Origin: CAG-1000 sp964545285
Lineage (GTDB): Bacteria > Bacillota_I > Bacilli_A > RF39 > UBA660
DNA: 46,356 bases
Assembly: GCA_964545285.1 (NCBI GenBank)
Contig: CAZJEW010000004.1
Location: forward strand, 1-46,356
Reading direction: 5' to 3'
The notes under the pieces were generated by a model, which saw only the letters and a program-made list of their open reading frames with translations, was not told where the DNA came from and ran no database searches. Each line of letters opens with the position of its first letter. The first letter of the stretch is position 1. This document shows positions 7,450 through 15,964 of this stretch, in pieces. The translations under genes were made by a program, and so were the position numbers.

Positions 7450-9203
7450 TTTTCCTCCTTTATAATTAATCCAAGTTCATTTAATTGTTTAGATGTAATA
7501 GTACTTGGAGAACCCATCATTAAGTCCATACCACTTGTACTAGTCGGAAAAGCTTGAACTTCTCTTAAATTATTTTCATCTTTAATAAGCATTAATACTC
7601 TATCTATACCAAGAGCCATACCTCCATGAGGAGGACAACCATATTTAAATGCATTAAATAAACTTTGAAATTTATTTTCTACTTCTTCTTTTTTGTAACC
7701 AACTATTTCAAAACCTTGAGTTAATAATTCTAAATTATTATTTCTAATTGCTCCGCTTGCCATTTCATTACCATTACACACAAAATCATATTGATATGCA
7801 GTTACATCTAATATATTATCTTTATTATAACTTTTTCCTGTAAGTTTTGGCATACTAAATGGATTATGACAAAAATCTAATTTCTTTTCATTTTCATTAT
7901 ATTCAAACATAGGAAAATCTTTTATAATACACAATTCTAATATATTGTTATCTATTAATTTTAATTTGTTACCTAAATATGTTCTAATACTACCAGCAAA
8001 TTTTTGAGAAGCTATTAATGATTTATTTGCTATAAAGAAGACCACAGAATCACTTTTCATATCAAGATAGTCAATTATATCAATTCTCTCTTTTTCACTT
8101 AAAAACTTATCAATTGGCCCTTTAAAAGTATTATTATTAATTAAAGTTAAATATCCAATTCCTGGCATACCTATACTAGTTGCATAATCAACTATTTCAT
8201 TAAACCAAGAATTACTATTATTACCAATATTATCAACTTTTATTGCTTTAATAAATGTATTAGAAAATGGTTTAAATGAAGTATCCTTCAATATATTTGA
8301 AATATCTTTTATAATAAGTGGATTCCTTAAATCAGGTTTATCTGTTCCATACATTTCCATAGATTCTTTATATGATATTCTTTTAAAAGGTATATTACTT
8401 ACTCTCTTATCAGAATACTTTTTAAAGACATCATAAAATATATTTTCACCTATCTCTATTACATCATCTTCTGTTACAAAACTCATTTCTAAATCTAATT
8501 GATAAAATTCTAATGTTCTATCAGCTCTAGAGTCTTCATCTCTAAAGCAAGGTGCAATTTGAAAATATTTTTCAAAACCACTAACCATTAATAATTCTTT
8601 ATATATTTGAGGAGCTTGAGGTAAAGCATAAAATTTGCCTTTAAAATTTCTTGAAGGAACAACAAAATCTCGAGCTCCCTCAGGACTAGATGCAGTTAAT
8701 ATTGGTGTTTGTACTTCTGTAAAACTCATATCATACATCTTATTTCTCAAATAATGAAGTATTTCGCTTCTAAGTAGTATATTATCTTTTACTTTATCAT
8801 TTCTCAAATCTAAATATCTATATTTAAGTCTTATTTCTTCATTTACTTGCTTACTACTTATTATTTCAAAAGGAAGTATATGTAAAGAAGTACTTAATAT
8901 TTCTAAATCAGATATTAATAATTCAACTTCTCCAGTTTTAATATTAGGATTATAAGTTTCAATATCTCTTTTTCTTATTATTCCAATAACTTTAATAACA
9001 GACTCTTTAGCTAGTCCTTTAAATATATTATCATCATTAGAAACAACTTGTAATATATCTGTATTATCTCTTAAATCTAAAAATAATACACCTCCATGAT
9101 CTCTAATATTTTGTATCCAACCACTCACTACAACTTCTTCACCAATTAATGAAGAATTGATATTCTCTATCATTAATGAGTGGTATATATTTTTCTTCAT
9201 CAT
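7446..9203 (-). CDS. aspS: Aspartyl-tRNA synthetase
   Basis: This is a bacterial-type class II AspRS (585 residues): an N-terminal OB-fold anticodon-binding domain (residues ~1-110, including VSGWIQNIRDHGG), catalytic motif 2 FRDEDSRADRTLEFYQLDLE, an inserted GAD domain (~290-420) and motif 3 GGMALGIDRVLML. It charges tRNA-Asp. There are two ATGs in a row at 9203 and 9200; GAAGGAG lies at the right distance for either. It sits 20 bases after asnS, and its stop overlaps gatC. Having AspRS in the same T-box operon as AsnRS and GatCAB ties Asp, Asn and transamidation supply together. Confidence 0.97.
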   Translation of the reverse strand: MMKKNIYHSLMIENINSSLIGEEVVVSGWIQNIRDHGGVLFLDLRDNTDILQVVSNDDNIFKGLAKESVIKVIGIIRKRDIETYNPNIKTGEVELLISDLEILSTSLHILPFEIISSKQVNEEIRLKYRYLDLRNDKVKDNILLRSEILHYLRNKMYDMSFTEVQTPILTASSPEGARDFVVPSRNFKGKFYALPQAPQIYKELLMVSGFEKYFQIAPCFRDEDSRADRTLEFYQLDLEMSFVTEDDVIEIGENIFYDVFKKYSDKRVSNIPFKRISYKESMEMYGTDKPDLRNPLIIKDISNILKDTSFKPFSNTFIKAIKVDNIGNNSNSWFNEIVDYATSIGMPGIGYLTLINNNTFKGPIDKFLSEKERIDIIDYLDMKSDSVVFFIANKSLIASQKFAGSIRTYLGNKLKLIDNNILELCIIKDFPMFEYNENEKKLDFCHNPFSMPKLTGKSYNKDNILDVTAYQYDFVCNGNEMASGAIRNNNLELLTQGFEIVGYKKEEVENKFQSLFNAFKYGCPPHGGMALGIDRVLMLIKDENNLREVQAFPTSTSGMDLMMGSPSTITSKQLNELGLIIKEEK

Positions 9204-9223
9204 AGTTTTCTCCTTCTTTACTA

Positions 9224-10612
9224 TTAATAATCACAATTATTTGGAGTTCTTGGAAATGGTATAACATCTCTAATATTATCTACACCTGTCATGTACATGA
9301 CTAATCTTTCAAATCCCATTCCAAATCCTGAATGAGGGCATCCTCCAAATCTACGCAAATTTAAGAACCATTCAATGCTTGATCTATCTACGCCTAATTC
9401 TTTAACTCTATTAACGAGTTTATCATAATCATCTTCTCTTTGACTACCGCCCATAAGTTCACCAGCAATAGGCACTTCTAAATCAACAGCAGCAACAGTT
9501 TGATTATCATCATTAACTTTCATATACCATGCTTTTATATCTTTAGGCCAGTTATAAATAAATACTGGACCATTAAAATATTCTGTAATATATCTTTCGT
9601 GTTCTTTAGCTATATCGCTATCATAATTAGGTTCAAATTCCCATTTATTGTTAGACTTTTTTAAAATATCAATTACTTCTTTATGAGAAAGTCTCTTGAA
9701 ATTACTATTAATTATTTTACTAAGTTTTTCTTTAATACCTTTTTCAACATAATTATCAAAAAAATCCATTTCCTCTGAACATTTTTCCATAACATATTTA
9801 ACTACAAATTTAAGCATGTCCTCTTCAATATTCATAATACCATTTAAATCGCAAAATGCCACTTCAGGTTCAATCATCCAAAACTCATTAGCATGCGTTT
9901 TAGTATTAGAATTTTCTGTTCTCATAGTTGGACCAAAAGTATATATCTTCTTATAAGCCATAGCAAATGCTTCTCCGTGTAATTGTCCACTGCCTGTAAT
10001 AAATGTAGGTTTACCAAATAAATCTTTTTTAAAATCTACTTTACCTTCTTTATCCAATGGCAATTTATTCATGTCCAAAGTTGTAATTTTAAACATTTGA
10101 TCAGAGCCTTCACAATCAGCACCAGTTATTATAGGACTATGTAAATATACATAATTATTACTTTGAAAATATTCATGTATTGCATGAGCACAAACACTTC
10201 TTACTCTAAATACTGCATTAAATAAATTAGTTCTTGGTCTTAAATATGCAACTTCTCTTAGGAATTCTCTTGTGTGTCTTTTTGGTTGAATAGGATAATC
10301 TTCTGGAGAGTCACCTATTAACAAAATATCTTCAACTTTTATCTCATAATTCTGACCAGATCCTTCACTCTTTACTACTTTGCCAGTAACTTTGATTGAA
10401 GAGCCAACCCTTATTTTAGATATTTTATCAAAATCATCAAGTTTATTATCATAAACGAGTTGTAAATTTTTCAAATATGTTCCATCATTGAAATCAATAA
10501 AACCAAAATTTGATTGATTTCTATTATTACGTACCCATCCTTCCAAGGTAATACTCTTTCCTTCAAAAGTTTCAATATCCTTAAACAAATCTTTTACATC
10601 CATATTTTTCAT
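9224..10612 (-). CDS. asnS: Asparaginyl-tRNA synthetase
   Basis: This is a class IIb AsnRS (462 residues): N-terminal OB-fold (residues ~15-110, GWVRNNRNQSNFGFIDFNDG), motif 2 region MRTENSNTKTHANEF with the MIEPE stretch that separates AsnRS from AspRS, and motif 3 GFGMGFERLVMY near the C-terminus. It charges tRNA-Asn directly. The ATG at 10612 has AAGGAG 4-9 bases upstream. It is the first gene of the operon, directly behind a T-box leader with an Asn (AAC) codon in the expected specifier position. Confidence 0.97.
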   Translation of the reverse strand: MKNMDVKDLFKDIETFEGKSITLEGWVRNNRNQSNFGFIDFNDGTYLKNLQLVYDNKLDDFDKISKIRVGSSIKVTGKVVKSEGSGQNYEIKVEDILLIGDSPEDYPIQPKRHTREFLREVAYLRPRTNLFNAVFRVRSVCAHAIHEYFQSNNYVYLHSPIITGADCEGSDQMFKITTLDMNKLPLDKEGKVDFKKDLFGKPTFITGSGQLHGEAFAMAYKKIYTFGPTMRTENSNTKTHANEFWMIEPEVAFCDLNGIMNIEEDMLKFVVKYVMEKCSEEMDFFDNYVEKGIKEKLSKIINSNFKRLSHKEVIDILKKSNNKWEFEPNYDSDIAKEHERYITEYFNGPVFIYNWPKDIKAWYMKVNDDNQTVAAVDLEVPIAGELMGGSQREDDYDKLVNRVKELGVDRSSIEWFLNLRRFGGCPHSGFGMGFERLVMYMTGVDNIRDVIPFPRTPNNCDY

Positions 10613-10620
10613 CTCCTTAA

Positions 10621-10824
10621 AATAAAAAGAGATAGTACAAGGAGTCTATAACAGACGGTACCATCCCTTTATTAACTTATTATTGTAACGGTTTCCCGAG
10701 AATATTTACTAATTTCAATATTCCACTCAATGGTGTTATTCATATAAGTAACTAATTAGTTTACATCAACCACTAACTTTCTTTATAGTATTCCTATATT
10801 ACTTCTCCACATCAAAGATTTATG
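10621..10824 (-). promoter_or_regulatory. Asn-specific T-box leader of the asnS operon
   Basis: The 256-base gap before asnS is filled by a T-box riboswitch. The distal Stem I signature is AGAAAG followed by GTGGTTGATG and the pairing TTAGT/ACTAA. An AAC triplet (10737-10735), the Asn codon, lies in the purine-rich specifier region. A small CGGGAAACCG hairpin follows. The T-box element AAGGGATGGTACCG (10669-10656) ends in an antiterminator/terminator region. Uncharged tRNA-Asn would bind through the codon and its NCCA end and allow read-through into asnS-aspS-gatCAB. The class is certain from the T-box element; the specifier is inferred by position. Confidence 0.92.
10622..10669 (-). terminator. 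T-box regulated terminator hairpin
   Basis: GGGATGGTAC in the T-box element pairs with GTACTATCTC 10 of 10 positions (two G-U), followed by five T. This is the competing terminator that forms when tRNA-Asn is charged. Confidence 0.85.
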
Positions 10825-10829
10825 AACTA

Positions 10830-10857
10830 ATTATACTATAATTTAAGATTTTGTCAA
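10830..10857 (-). promoter_or_regulatory. Promoter of the asnS operon
   Basis: Perfect TTGACA (10857-10852) and TATAAT (10835-10830) boxes with a 16-base spacer. The start point would be near 10823, just before the T-box leader. The -35 box begins only 12 bases past the stop codon of the upstream gene. Confidence 0.9.
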
Positions 10858-10868
10858 TGTCTAATAAA

Positions 10869-11291
10869 TTATTCCCAATATAAATTTATTATAATGGGAT
10901 ATTCTTTATATTCCAAATTTCTAACATTATTAACATCATATACTACATAAGATTTACTAACGTTTAATGATAAATTTGTATCTTCAGTCTTTAATAACTT
11001 TGTAAAATCATAATTATAGTTATTTATTAAATCATTTAATGGTAAAGTATACATATCATTTATAACAGTAAAGGAAGTATATTTTTTATCATTAAACAAT
11101 TCAGTAGCATATTCATATATTTTCACTGCTATAACATCTTTAGTATATATTTTTATTTCAGCTGTATTAACTTCATTTTCATTATTATTAATATAAACTT
11201 CTTCCACTTTATTATTTTTAATATAACTACTTATTATGAATACACTAAAAATTAAAAATAATAGTAACAATCTTTTTATTTCTTGACTCAT
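10869..11291 (-). CDS. Membrane-anchored protein, paralogue of the next gene upstream
   Basis: The 140-residue protein has an N-terminal membrane helix (about residues 8-24) without a lipobox Cys, a short Asn/Glu-rich linker, and a C-terminal domain of about 95 residues. That domain is clearly homologous to the lipoprotein at 11323-11760: both have V-I-x-VKIYEYATE, NNYNYDFTKLLKT and YDVNN, and end in LYW. The domain matches no family I know. The two probably arose by tandem duplication and sit downstream of the large Gly-rich secreted protein, so a shared role at the cell surface is likely. The ribosome site (GGTGA) is about 10 bases from the ATG, so this start is only moderately sure. Confidence 0.7.
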   Translation of the reverse strand: MSQEIKRLLLLFLIFSVFIISSYIKNNKVEEVYINNNENEVNTAEIKIYTKDVIAVKIYEYATELFNDKKYTSFTVINDMYTLPLNDLINNYNYDFTKLLKTEDTNLSLNVSKSYVVYDVNNVRNLEYKEYPIIINLYWE

Positions 11292-11322
11292 ATAATACTA
11301 TTCACCATCCATTTCAAAATAA

Positions 11323-11760
11323 TTATTCATCACCCCAATATAATCTCAATACTATAGGATATTCTTTATACTCTAATCCCTTAACGTTATTGACATCATA
11401 TTCAACATAAGATTTTTTAGCATTTAAAATTATATTAGTATCAGATGTTTTTAATAGTTTTGTAAAATCATAATTATAATTATTCATTAAATCTTCTAAT
11501 GGTAAATAATATGTTCCATCTACAATTTCTAATGTTTTATAACTTCCATTAACATATATTTCAGTAGCATATTCATATATTTTTACAGATATAACTGTTT
11601 TAGTATAAATAGTTGTATCTTCTGGCTCACTTATTTCAGGAGTATCGTTAGGAATAACATCAGTATTATTATCATCAATATTATTATTCTTGTTACATCC
11701 TGTCAAAATTAAAGCACATATCAATACTATAACTAGTACTTTTTTAATTTCTTCTATCAT
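11323..11760 (-). CDS. Lipoprotein, paralogue of the neighbouring membrane protein
   Basis: The 145-residue protein has a lipoprotein signal (positive start, hydrophobic core, lipobox LTGC with Cys at residue 22), an Asn/Asp/Pro/Glu linker, and the same ~95-residue domain as the downstream gene. The lipid anchor would hold it on the outer membrane face. The start overlaps the end of the Gly-rich protein gene by 17 bases, which argues for coupled expression. Function unknown; the conserved Tyr/Asp-rich strands suggest a small beta domain that binds a partner or glycan. Confidence 0.75.
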   Translation of the reverse strand: MIEEIKKVLVIVLICALILTGCNKNNNIDDNNTDVIPNDTPEISEPEDTTIYTKTVISVKIYEYATEIYVNGSYKTLEIVDGTYYLPLEDLMNNYNYDFTKLLKTSDTNIILNAKKSYVEYDVNNVKGLEYKEYPIVLRLYWGDE

Positions 11761-13387
11761 AAACCAAAGTCACCCAACCATTCGCATCATTGTTTCCACC
11801 ATCCGTTTGACTAACAAAACTAAGAGAGGAAGTCACTGTATTTTTTCCACCTTGACCACCATTACCACTAACTGTTTCACCATCTACATAACCAGGTTGA
11901 CAAGGGTCTGTAATAGAATGGCAAGGATTCCAAGTTGAATCACAACCATATGAGCAAGTGCTGGCTTTGGATAAAACTTGTTGATAAGTACCATCGGCAG
12001 TATAACAACTTCCAGGATTATATGTAAAATAACCACTTAGAGAATATCCATTTACATTTAATGTTGAACCACCAGTATATTTATAAAAATACCATTTTAC
12101 TGCAGAAGCACTACTTTTGTATCCAGAATAAGATCCATTATTATAAACGTATCTAGATGCTGTTGCACAATTTCCATATTTACTAATGTGATGTGCATTA
12201 AGATGTGATTGATTGCAATCATATGATCCACTATACGTATTTGTTGCAGTTGAATAGAAGAAACTACAAGATGGTGTGGAAGTACAAGGATACAAAGGTG
12301 TTGAAACGTATGCCGTTCCGCTTCCCTTACCACAACTATAATAATACCTATAATATGTTGTATATACAGCATCAGATCCATAATAACAAGAACTACAATT
12401 CGAATATTCAGTAGCACCAACACAAGTATCTGTTCCAGTAGAACAAGTACTATAAACTTTAGGAGTGTAACTAGTAGTCCCTCCGCCTCCACCACCATTT
12501 GTTCCAGCAGTAGCTTTAGTTGATGAACCAGTTTCTCCAGAAAGACCTAATCCAGAACCACCTGAGCCTCCAACACTTTCCGAAGTACTTCCACCGCCAC
12601 CAGCAGATATCATAATAGTTGTCCCATTGACCTTAACAACAGTAGATCCACCACCATTAATAACTTTTGAGTATCCGGTTGTTCCTCCACCATCTCCACC
12701 GCCATTATAACCATTAATTCCTCCAGTAACTATAATAACTTCATCACCTTCATTTAAGTAAACATCACCTTCAATTTTAGAACCATTTCCACCACCATTA
12801 CCATTACCTTTAGCGCCATAAGCAGTCATTGTATAATAACCACTTTCAGGTACAACATAAGTTTGTTCTGTTTCTTTATAAGCAAATGTAACATTAATAT
12901 CAGGTATTCCTTCAACAAACATAAATGGGTCATTAAATGAACCTGTACCATAGTATTTAGTAGTTGATTTAATATATTCAGTAGTACGTATAGAATATGT
13001 ATTATCATTTAAAGTAGAATCAATTAAATCGCCAATTGATACTACTTTTATAAGATTAGCATTAGTTTTTGTCATTGTAAAAAATGCATCGCCAGTATTC
13101 AAATATGATTCTTTTCCTCCGGATATAACGTATTCGTATTCATTTAAATAACCTGCATTCATAAAATCAGAATTAGTAGATAAATCGTTATCCCTATATT
13201 GAAAAGGAATACCAGAACTAGAAAATTCATTATTCGAAACAGAAACAATATAATAATTATAATCATCATAACTATCCATTGCACTATTAGCATAATAAAT
13301 TGATTTATTATAGGTTGTACTTGTTTTAGCATTCACACAAAAAAACACCAAAAACAGTAAAATAATAAATAATATAACTTTCTTCAT
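11744..13387 (-). CDS. Large secreted Gly-rich protein with Cys/Tyr-rich insertion
   Basis: The start is the ATG at 13387, which has AGGAGAG just upstream; an in-frame ATG at 13420 has no such site. The 547-residue protein has a signal peptide (MKKVILFIILLFLVFFCVNA) and an N-terminal domain (~20-180). It then has a glycine-rich domain of the ALK-type PF12810 pattern (SGYYTMTAYGAKG, repeated GGGG runs). A roughly 200-residue insertion rich in Tyr, Ser, Thr and about 14 Cys splits the Gly-rich domain, which closes with GGQGGK and GWVTLVYD. Even Cys numbers outside the cell suggest disulfides. No sortase motif or membrane tail is seen, so it is probably released or held by partners. It heads a cluster with two anchored paralogues. 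Confidence 0.75.
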   Translation of the reverse strand: MKKVILFIILLFLVFFCVNAKTSTTYNKSIYYANSAMDSYDDYNYYIVSVSNNEFSSSGIPFQYRDNDLSTNSDFMNAGYLNEYEYVISGGKESYLNTGDAFFTMTKTNANLIKVVSIGDLIDSTLNDNTYSIRTTEYIKSTTKYYGTGSFNDPFMFVEGIPDINVTFAYKETEQTYVVPESGYYTMTAYGAKGNGNGGGNGSKIEGDVYLNEGDEVIIVTGGINGYNGGGDGGGTTGYSKVINGGGSTVVKVNGTTIMISAGGGGSTSESVGGSGGSGLGLSGETGSSTKATAGTNGGGGGGTTSYTPKVYSTCSTGTDTCVGATEYSNCSSCYYGSDAVYTTYYRYYYSCGKGSGTAYVSTPLYPCTSTPSCSFFYSTATNTYSGSYDCNQSHLNAHHISKYGNCATASRYVYNNGSYSGYKSSASAVKWYFYKYTGGSTLNVNGYSLSGYFTYNPGSCYTADGTYQQVLSKASTCSYGCDSTWNPCHSITDPCQPGYVDGETVSGNGGQGGKNTVTSSLSFVSQTDGGNNDANGWVTLVYDRRN

Positions 13388-13441
13388 ATACTCTCCTACT
13401 ATACTATTGTAGTTTATCATACAATTTAAAAATAGTAAATA

Positions 13442-15964
13442 TTATATTTTAAATTCTTCAAAAAAATCACTCATTGTTAATTGCTTTTCTTCTACAACAT
13501 CTTCATCCTTAATTGCATCTATTTTTTCTTTAGGTTCATCTTTTAGATTATCATTTAATTCCATAATTCTGCTAACAATAAATATATCTTCTATATTCTT
13601 TTTAGTAACAATACTTCCGACACTATTTTTATCCATAATATTTAAATCACTTGCTTTTAAGTATCCAATACTACCATCTAATACTCCGAATATAGTTTTA
13701 CTTGAAGTGTTGAACGCTTTAAAAATATTATATTTTTTTGATTTTGGATTTTTTATAATAAGACTACCTTTTTTTGCTCTTGTTGTTTTTAATATTTCAT
13801 CAGTTTTTATCCTTTTACCAGTATTTTTATCAGTAAATAAACTTAAATGTTCTTTCATTTCATTTAATACAAATGCATTTACAACATAATCATCTGCATT
13901 CAACTTTATATTTTTAACACCACTAGTTCTTAAACCTAAAACTGGTATTTCTTCTGTATTATATTTTAATGCATAACCATCTTTAGTAATTACAAGAACT
14001 TCATTATTATTTGTACAACTAATAGAAATTACTTCATCATTTTCTTTTAATTTAAACATATTAACTGGTTTTGTATATCTTGTGATTTCTAAATCTGATA
14101 ATTTAATTCTCTTAACCATTCCACATTTTGTAAATGCTGTTAAATAACTATCATCAAATCTATTTATTGCAATACTTCTTACTATCTTTTCTCCATCACT
14201 TGTTTTAACAATATTAGATATATGTGTACCTAAATCTTTAAATTTAAACTCTGGTATTTGAAAAACTGGAATATATAAATAGTTACCGTAATTAGTAAAT
14301 ATAATAATAGTATTCAAATTATTTATTTTATATAACCCTTCTACATAATCATTTTCTTTTACACCAGGATACTCATTATTATTAGCAGCATATGCTTTTA
14401 AAGACATTTTTTTAATATATCCAGATTTTGAAACACATACAACAAAATCATCCTTGCTTACCATATCTAGTTCATCAATTTTAATTTCACTTATTTCATC
14501 CTTAATCGTTGTTCTTCTTTCATCTGAAAATTCTTTTTTAATAACTTTTAATTCATCTTTCATAACTTTTAACAGCACTTCTTCACTTCCCAAAACAGAC
14601 TTAAAATACGCTATTTCATCAGTTAATCTATTAAATTCGTTTTTAAGTTCATTAACATCTGTATTAGTTAATTTATATAATTGCATCATTACAATGGCTT
14701 CAGCTTGAGCTTTAGTAAATTCATATTCCTTTACTAAATTATCGATTGCATCTGCTTTATTTTTACTTTTTCTTATAGTTTTTATAACATCGTCTAAAAT
14801 ATCTAATGCTTTAACAAATCCTTCTAAGATATGAATTTTTTTCTCATCAACATCTAAATCAAATTTAGTCCTTTTAGTAACCACATCTTTTTTATGTGCA
14901 ATGAAAGCATCTAATATTTCTAATAATCCTAATGTTCTAGGTGTTCTATTTACTATTGCAACCATATTAAAATTATAATTAACTTGCATGTCAGTATTCT
15001 TAAGCAAATAATTAATTATCAAATCTTTATTAGCATCTTTTTTTAAATCAATTGCTATTCTTAATTCATCATTTTTATCTGATTCATCTCTTACTTCTAA
15101 TATTCCATCTATCTTTTTATCGATTCTAAATTCTTCTATTTTACGAATAATATTACATTTTAAAGTATCATAAGGGATCTCAGTAATGATTATTTGTTCC
15201 TTATTCTTTTCTTTTATAAATTCATATCTAGATTTTACAACAACTTTTCCTTTACCAGTTTTATATGCATTTATTATTCCTTCTTTTCCTTCTACAATAC
15301 CACCTGTTGGAAAATCAGGACCTTTTACTATTTCCATAATTGTTTCTAATCTACAATTAGGATTATCTATTCTTTTTATAGTTGCATCTATTACTTCGCC
15401 TAAATTATGAGCTGGAATATCTGTAGCATATCCTGCTGAAATTCCTGTAGCTCCATTTACTAATAAATTAGGAAAATGTGCAGGTAAAACTGTAGGTTCA
15501 TAACTATAATCATCAAAAGTTAAAGCCATTTCTACAGAATCTTTTTCTATATCGTTTAAAAGTACATTTGATAATTTAGCAAGTCTAGCTTCAGTATAAC
15601 GCATTGCGGCTGGTCCATCACCGTCTATTGAACCATTATTTCCTTGCATATCAACTAAAATATATCTTTGTTTCCATTTTTGTGAAAGTCTTACCATTGC
15701 TTCATAAACAGATGTATCACCATGTGGATGATAATTACCTATAACATTTCCAACTGTTTTAGCTGATTTTCTAGTTTCTCTATCATAAAAGTTTTTATCT
15801 TTATACATTGAATAAAGAATTCTTCTTTGAACTGGTTTAAGACCATCTCTTACATCAGGGAGTGCTCTATCTTGAATTATATATTTTGCATATCTTCCAA
15901 ATCTTTCACCCATTACTTCTTCAAGTGCAAACTCATTAATTTTTTCTATTATTTGTTTACTCAT
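13442..15964 (-). CDS. parC: DNA topoisomerase IV subunit A
   Basis: The 840-residue protein is the DNA-cleaving subunit. Catalytic Tyr123 lies in AAMRYTEARL; the winged-helix segment has HPHGDTSVYEAM; the C-terminal half has beta-propeller blades typical of ParC/GyrA. I call ParC rather than GyrA because residues around the active site (RLSQKWKQRYILVDMQGNNGS) match the Firmicutes ParC pattern, the partner upstream is ParE-like, and a GyrA box is not obvious. The Ser of the quinolone-resistance region is Thr84 here. The start overlaps the parE stop by 4 bases. It relaxes and decatenates chromosomes. Confidence 0.92.
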   Translation of the reverse strand: MSKQIIEKINEFALEEVMGERFGRYAKYIIQDRALPDVRDGLKPVQRRILYSMYKDKNFYDRETRKSAKTVGNVIGNYHPHGDTSVYEAMVRLSQKWKQRYILVDMQGNNGSIDGDGPAAMRYTEARLAKLSNVLLNDIEKDSVEMALTFDDYSYEPTVLPAHFPNLLVNGATGISAGYATDIPAHNLGEVIDATIKRIDNPNCRLETIMEIVKGPDFPTGGIVEGKEGIINAYKTGKGKVVVKSRYEFIKEKNKEQIIITEIPYDTLKCNIIRKIEEFRIDKKIDGILEVRDESDKNDELRIAIDLKKDANKDLIINYLLKNTDMQVNYNFNMVAIVNRTPRTLGLLEILDAFIAHKKDVVTKRTKFDLDVDEKKIHILEGFVKALDILDDVIKTIRKSKNKADAIDNLVKEYEFTKAQAEAIVMMQLYKLTNTDVNELKNEFNRLTDEIAYFKSVLGSEEVLLKVMKDELKVIKKEFSDERRTTIKDEISEIKIDELDMVSKDDFVVCVSKSGYIKKMSLKAYAANNNEYPGVKENDYVEGLYKINNLNTIIIFTNYGNYLYIPVFQIPEFKFKDLGTHISNIVKTSDGEKIVRSIAINRFDDSYLTAFTKCGMVKRIKLSDLEITRYTKPVNMFKLKENDEVISISCTNNNEVLVITKDGYALKYNTEEIPVLGLRTSGVKNIKLNADDYVVNAFVLNEMKEHLSLFTDKNTGKRIKTDEILKTTRAKKGSLIIKNPKSKKYNIFKAFNTSSKTIFGVLDGSIGYLKASDLNIMDKNSVGSIVTKKNIEDIFIVSRIMELNDNLKDEPKEKIDAIKDEDVVEEKQLTMSDFFEEFKI

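Noticed and set aside
12097..12498. Open frames on both strands within the Gly-rich protein (also 12205-12414)
   Set aside because: They lack ribosome sites and are low-complexity shadows of the repetitive Gly/Ser/Tyr codons of the real gene.
11744..13420. Start of the Gly-rich protein at the ATG at 13420
   Set aside because: No ribosome site there, and it would put 11 residues before a standard signal peptide; the ATG at 13387 has AGGAGAG.
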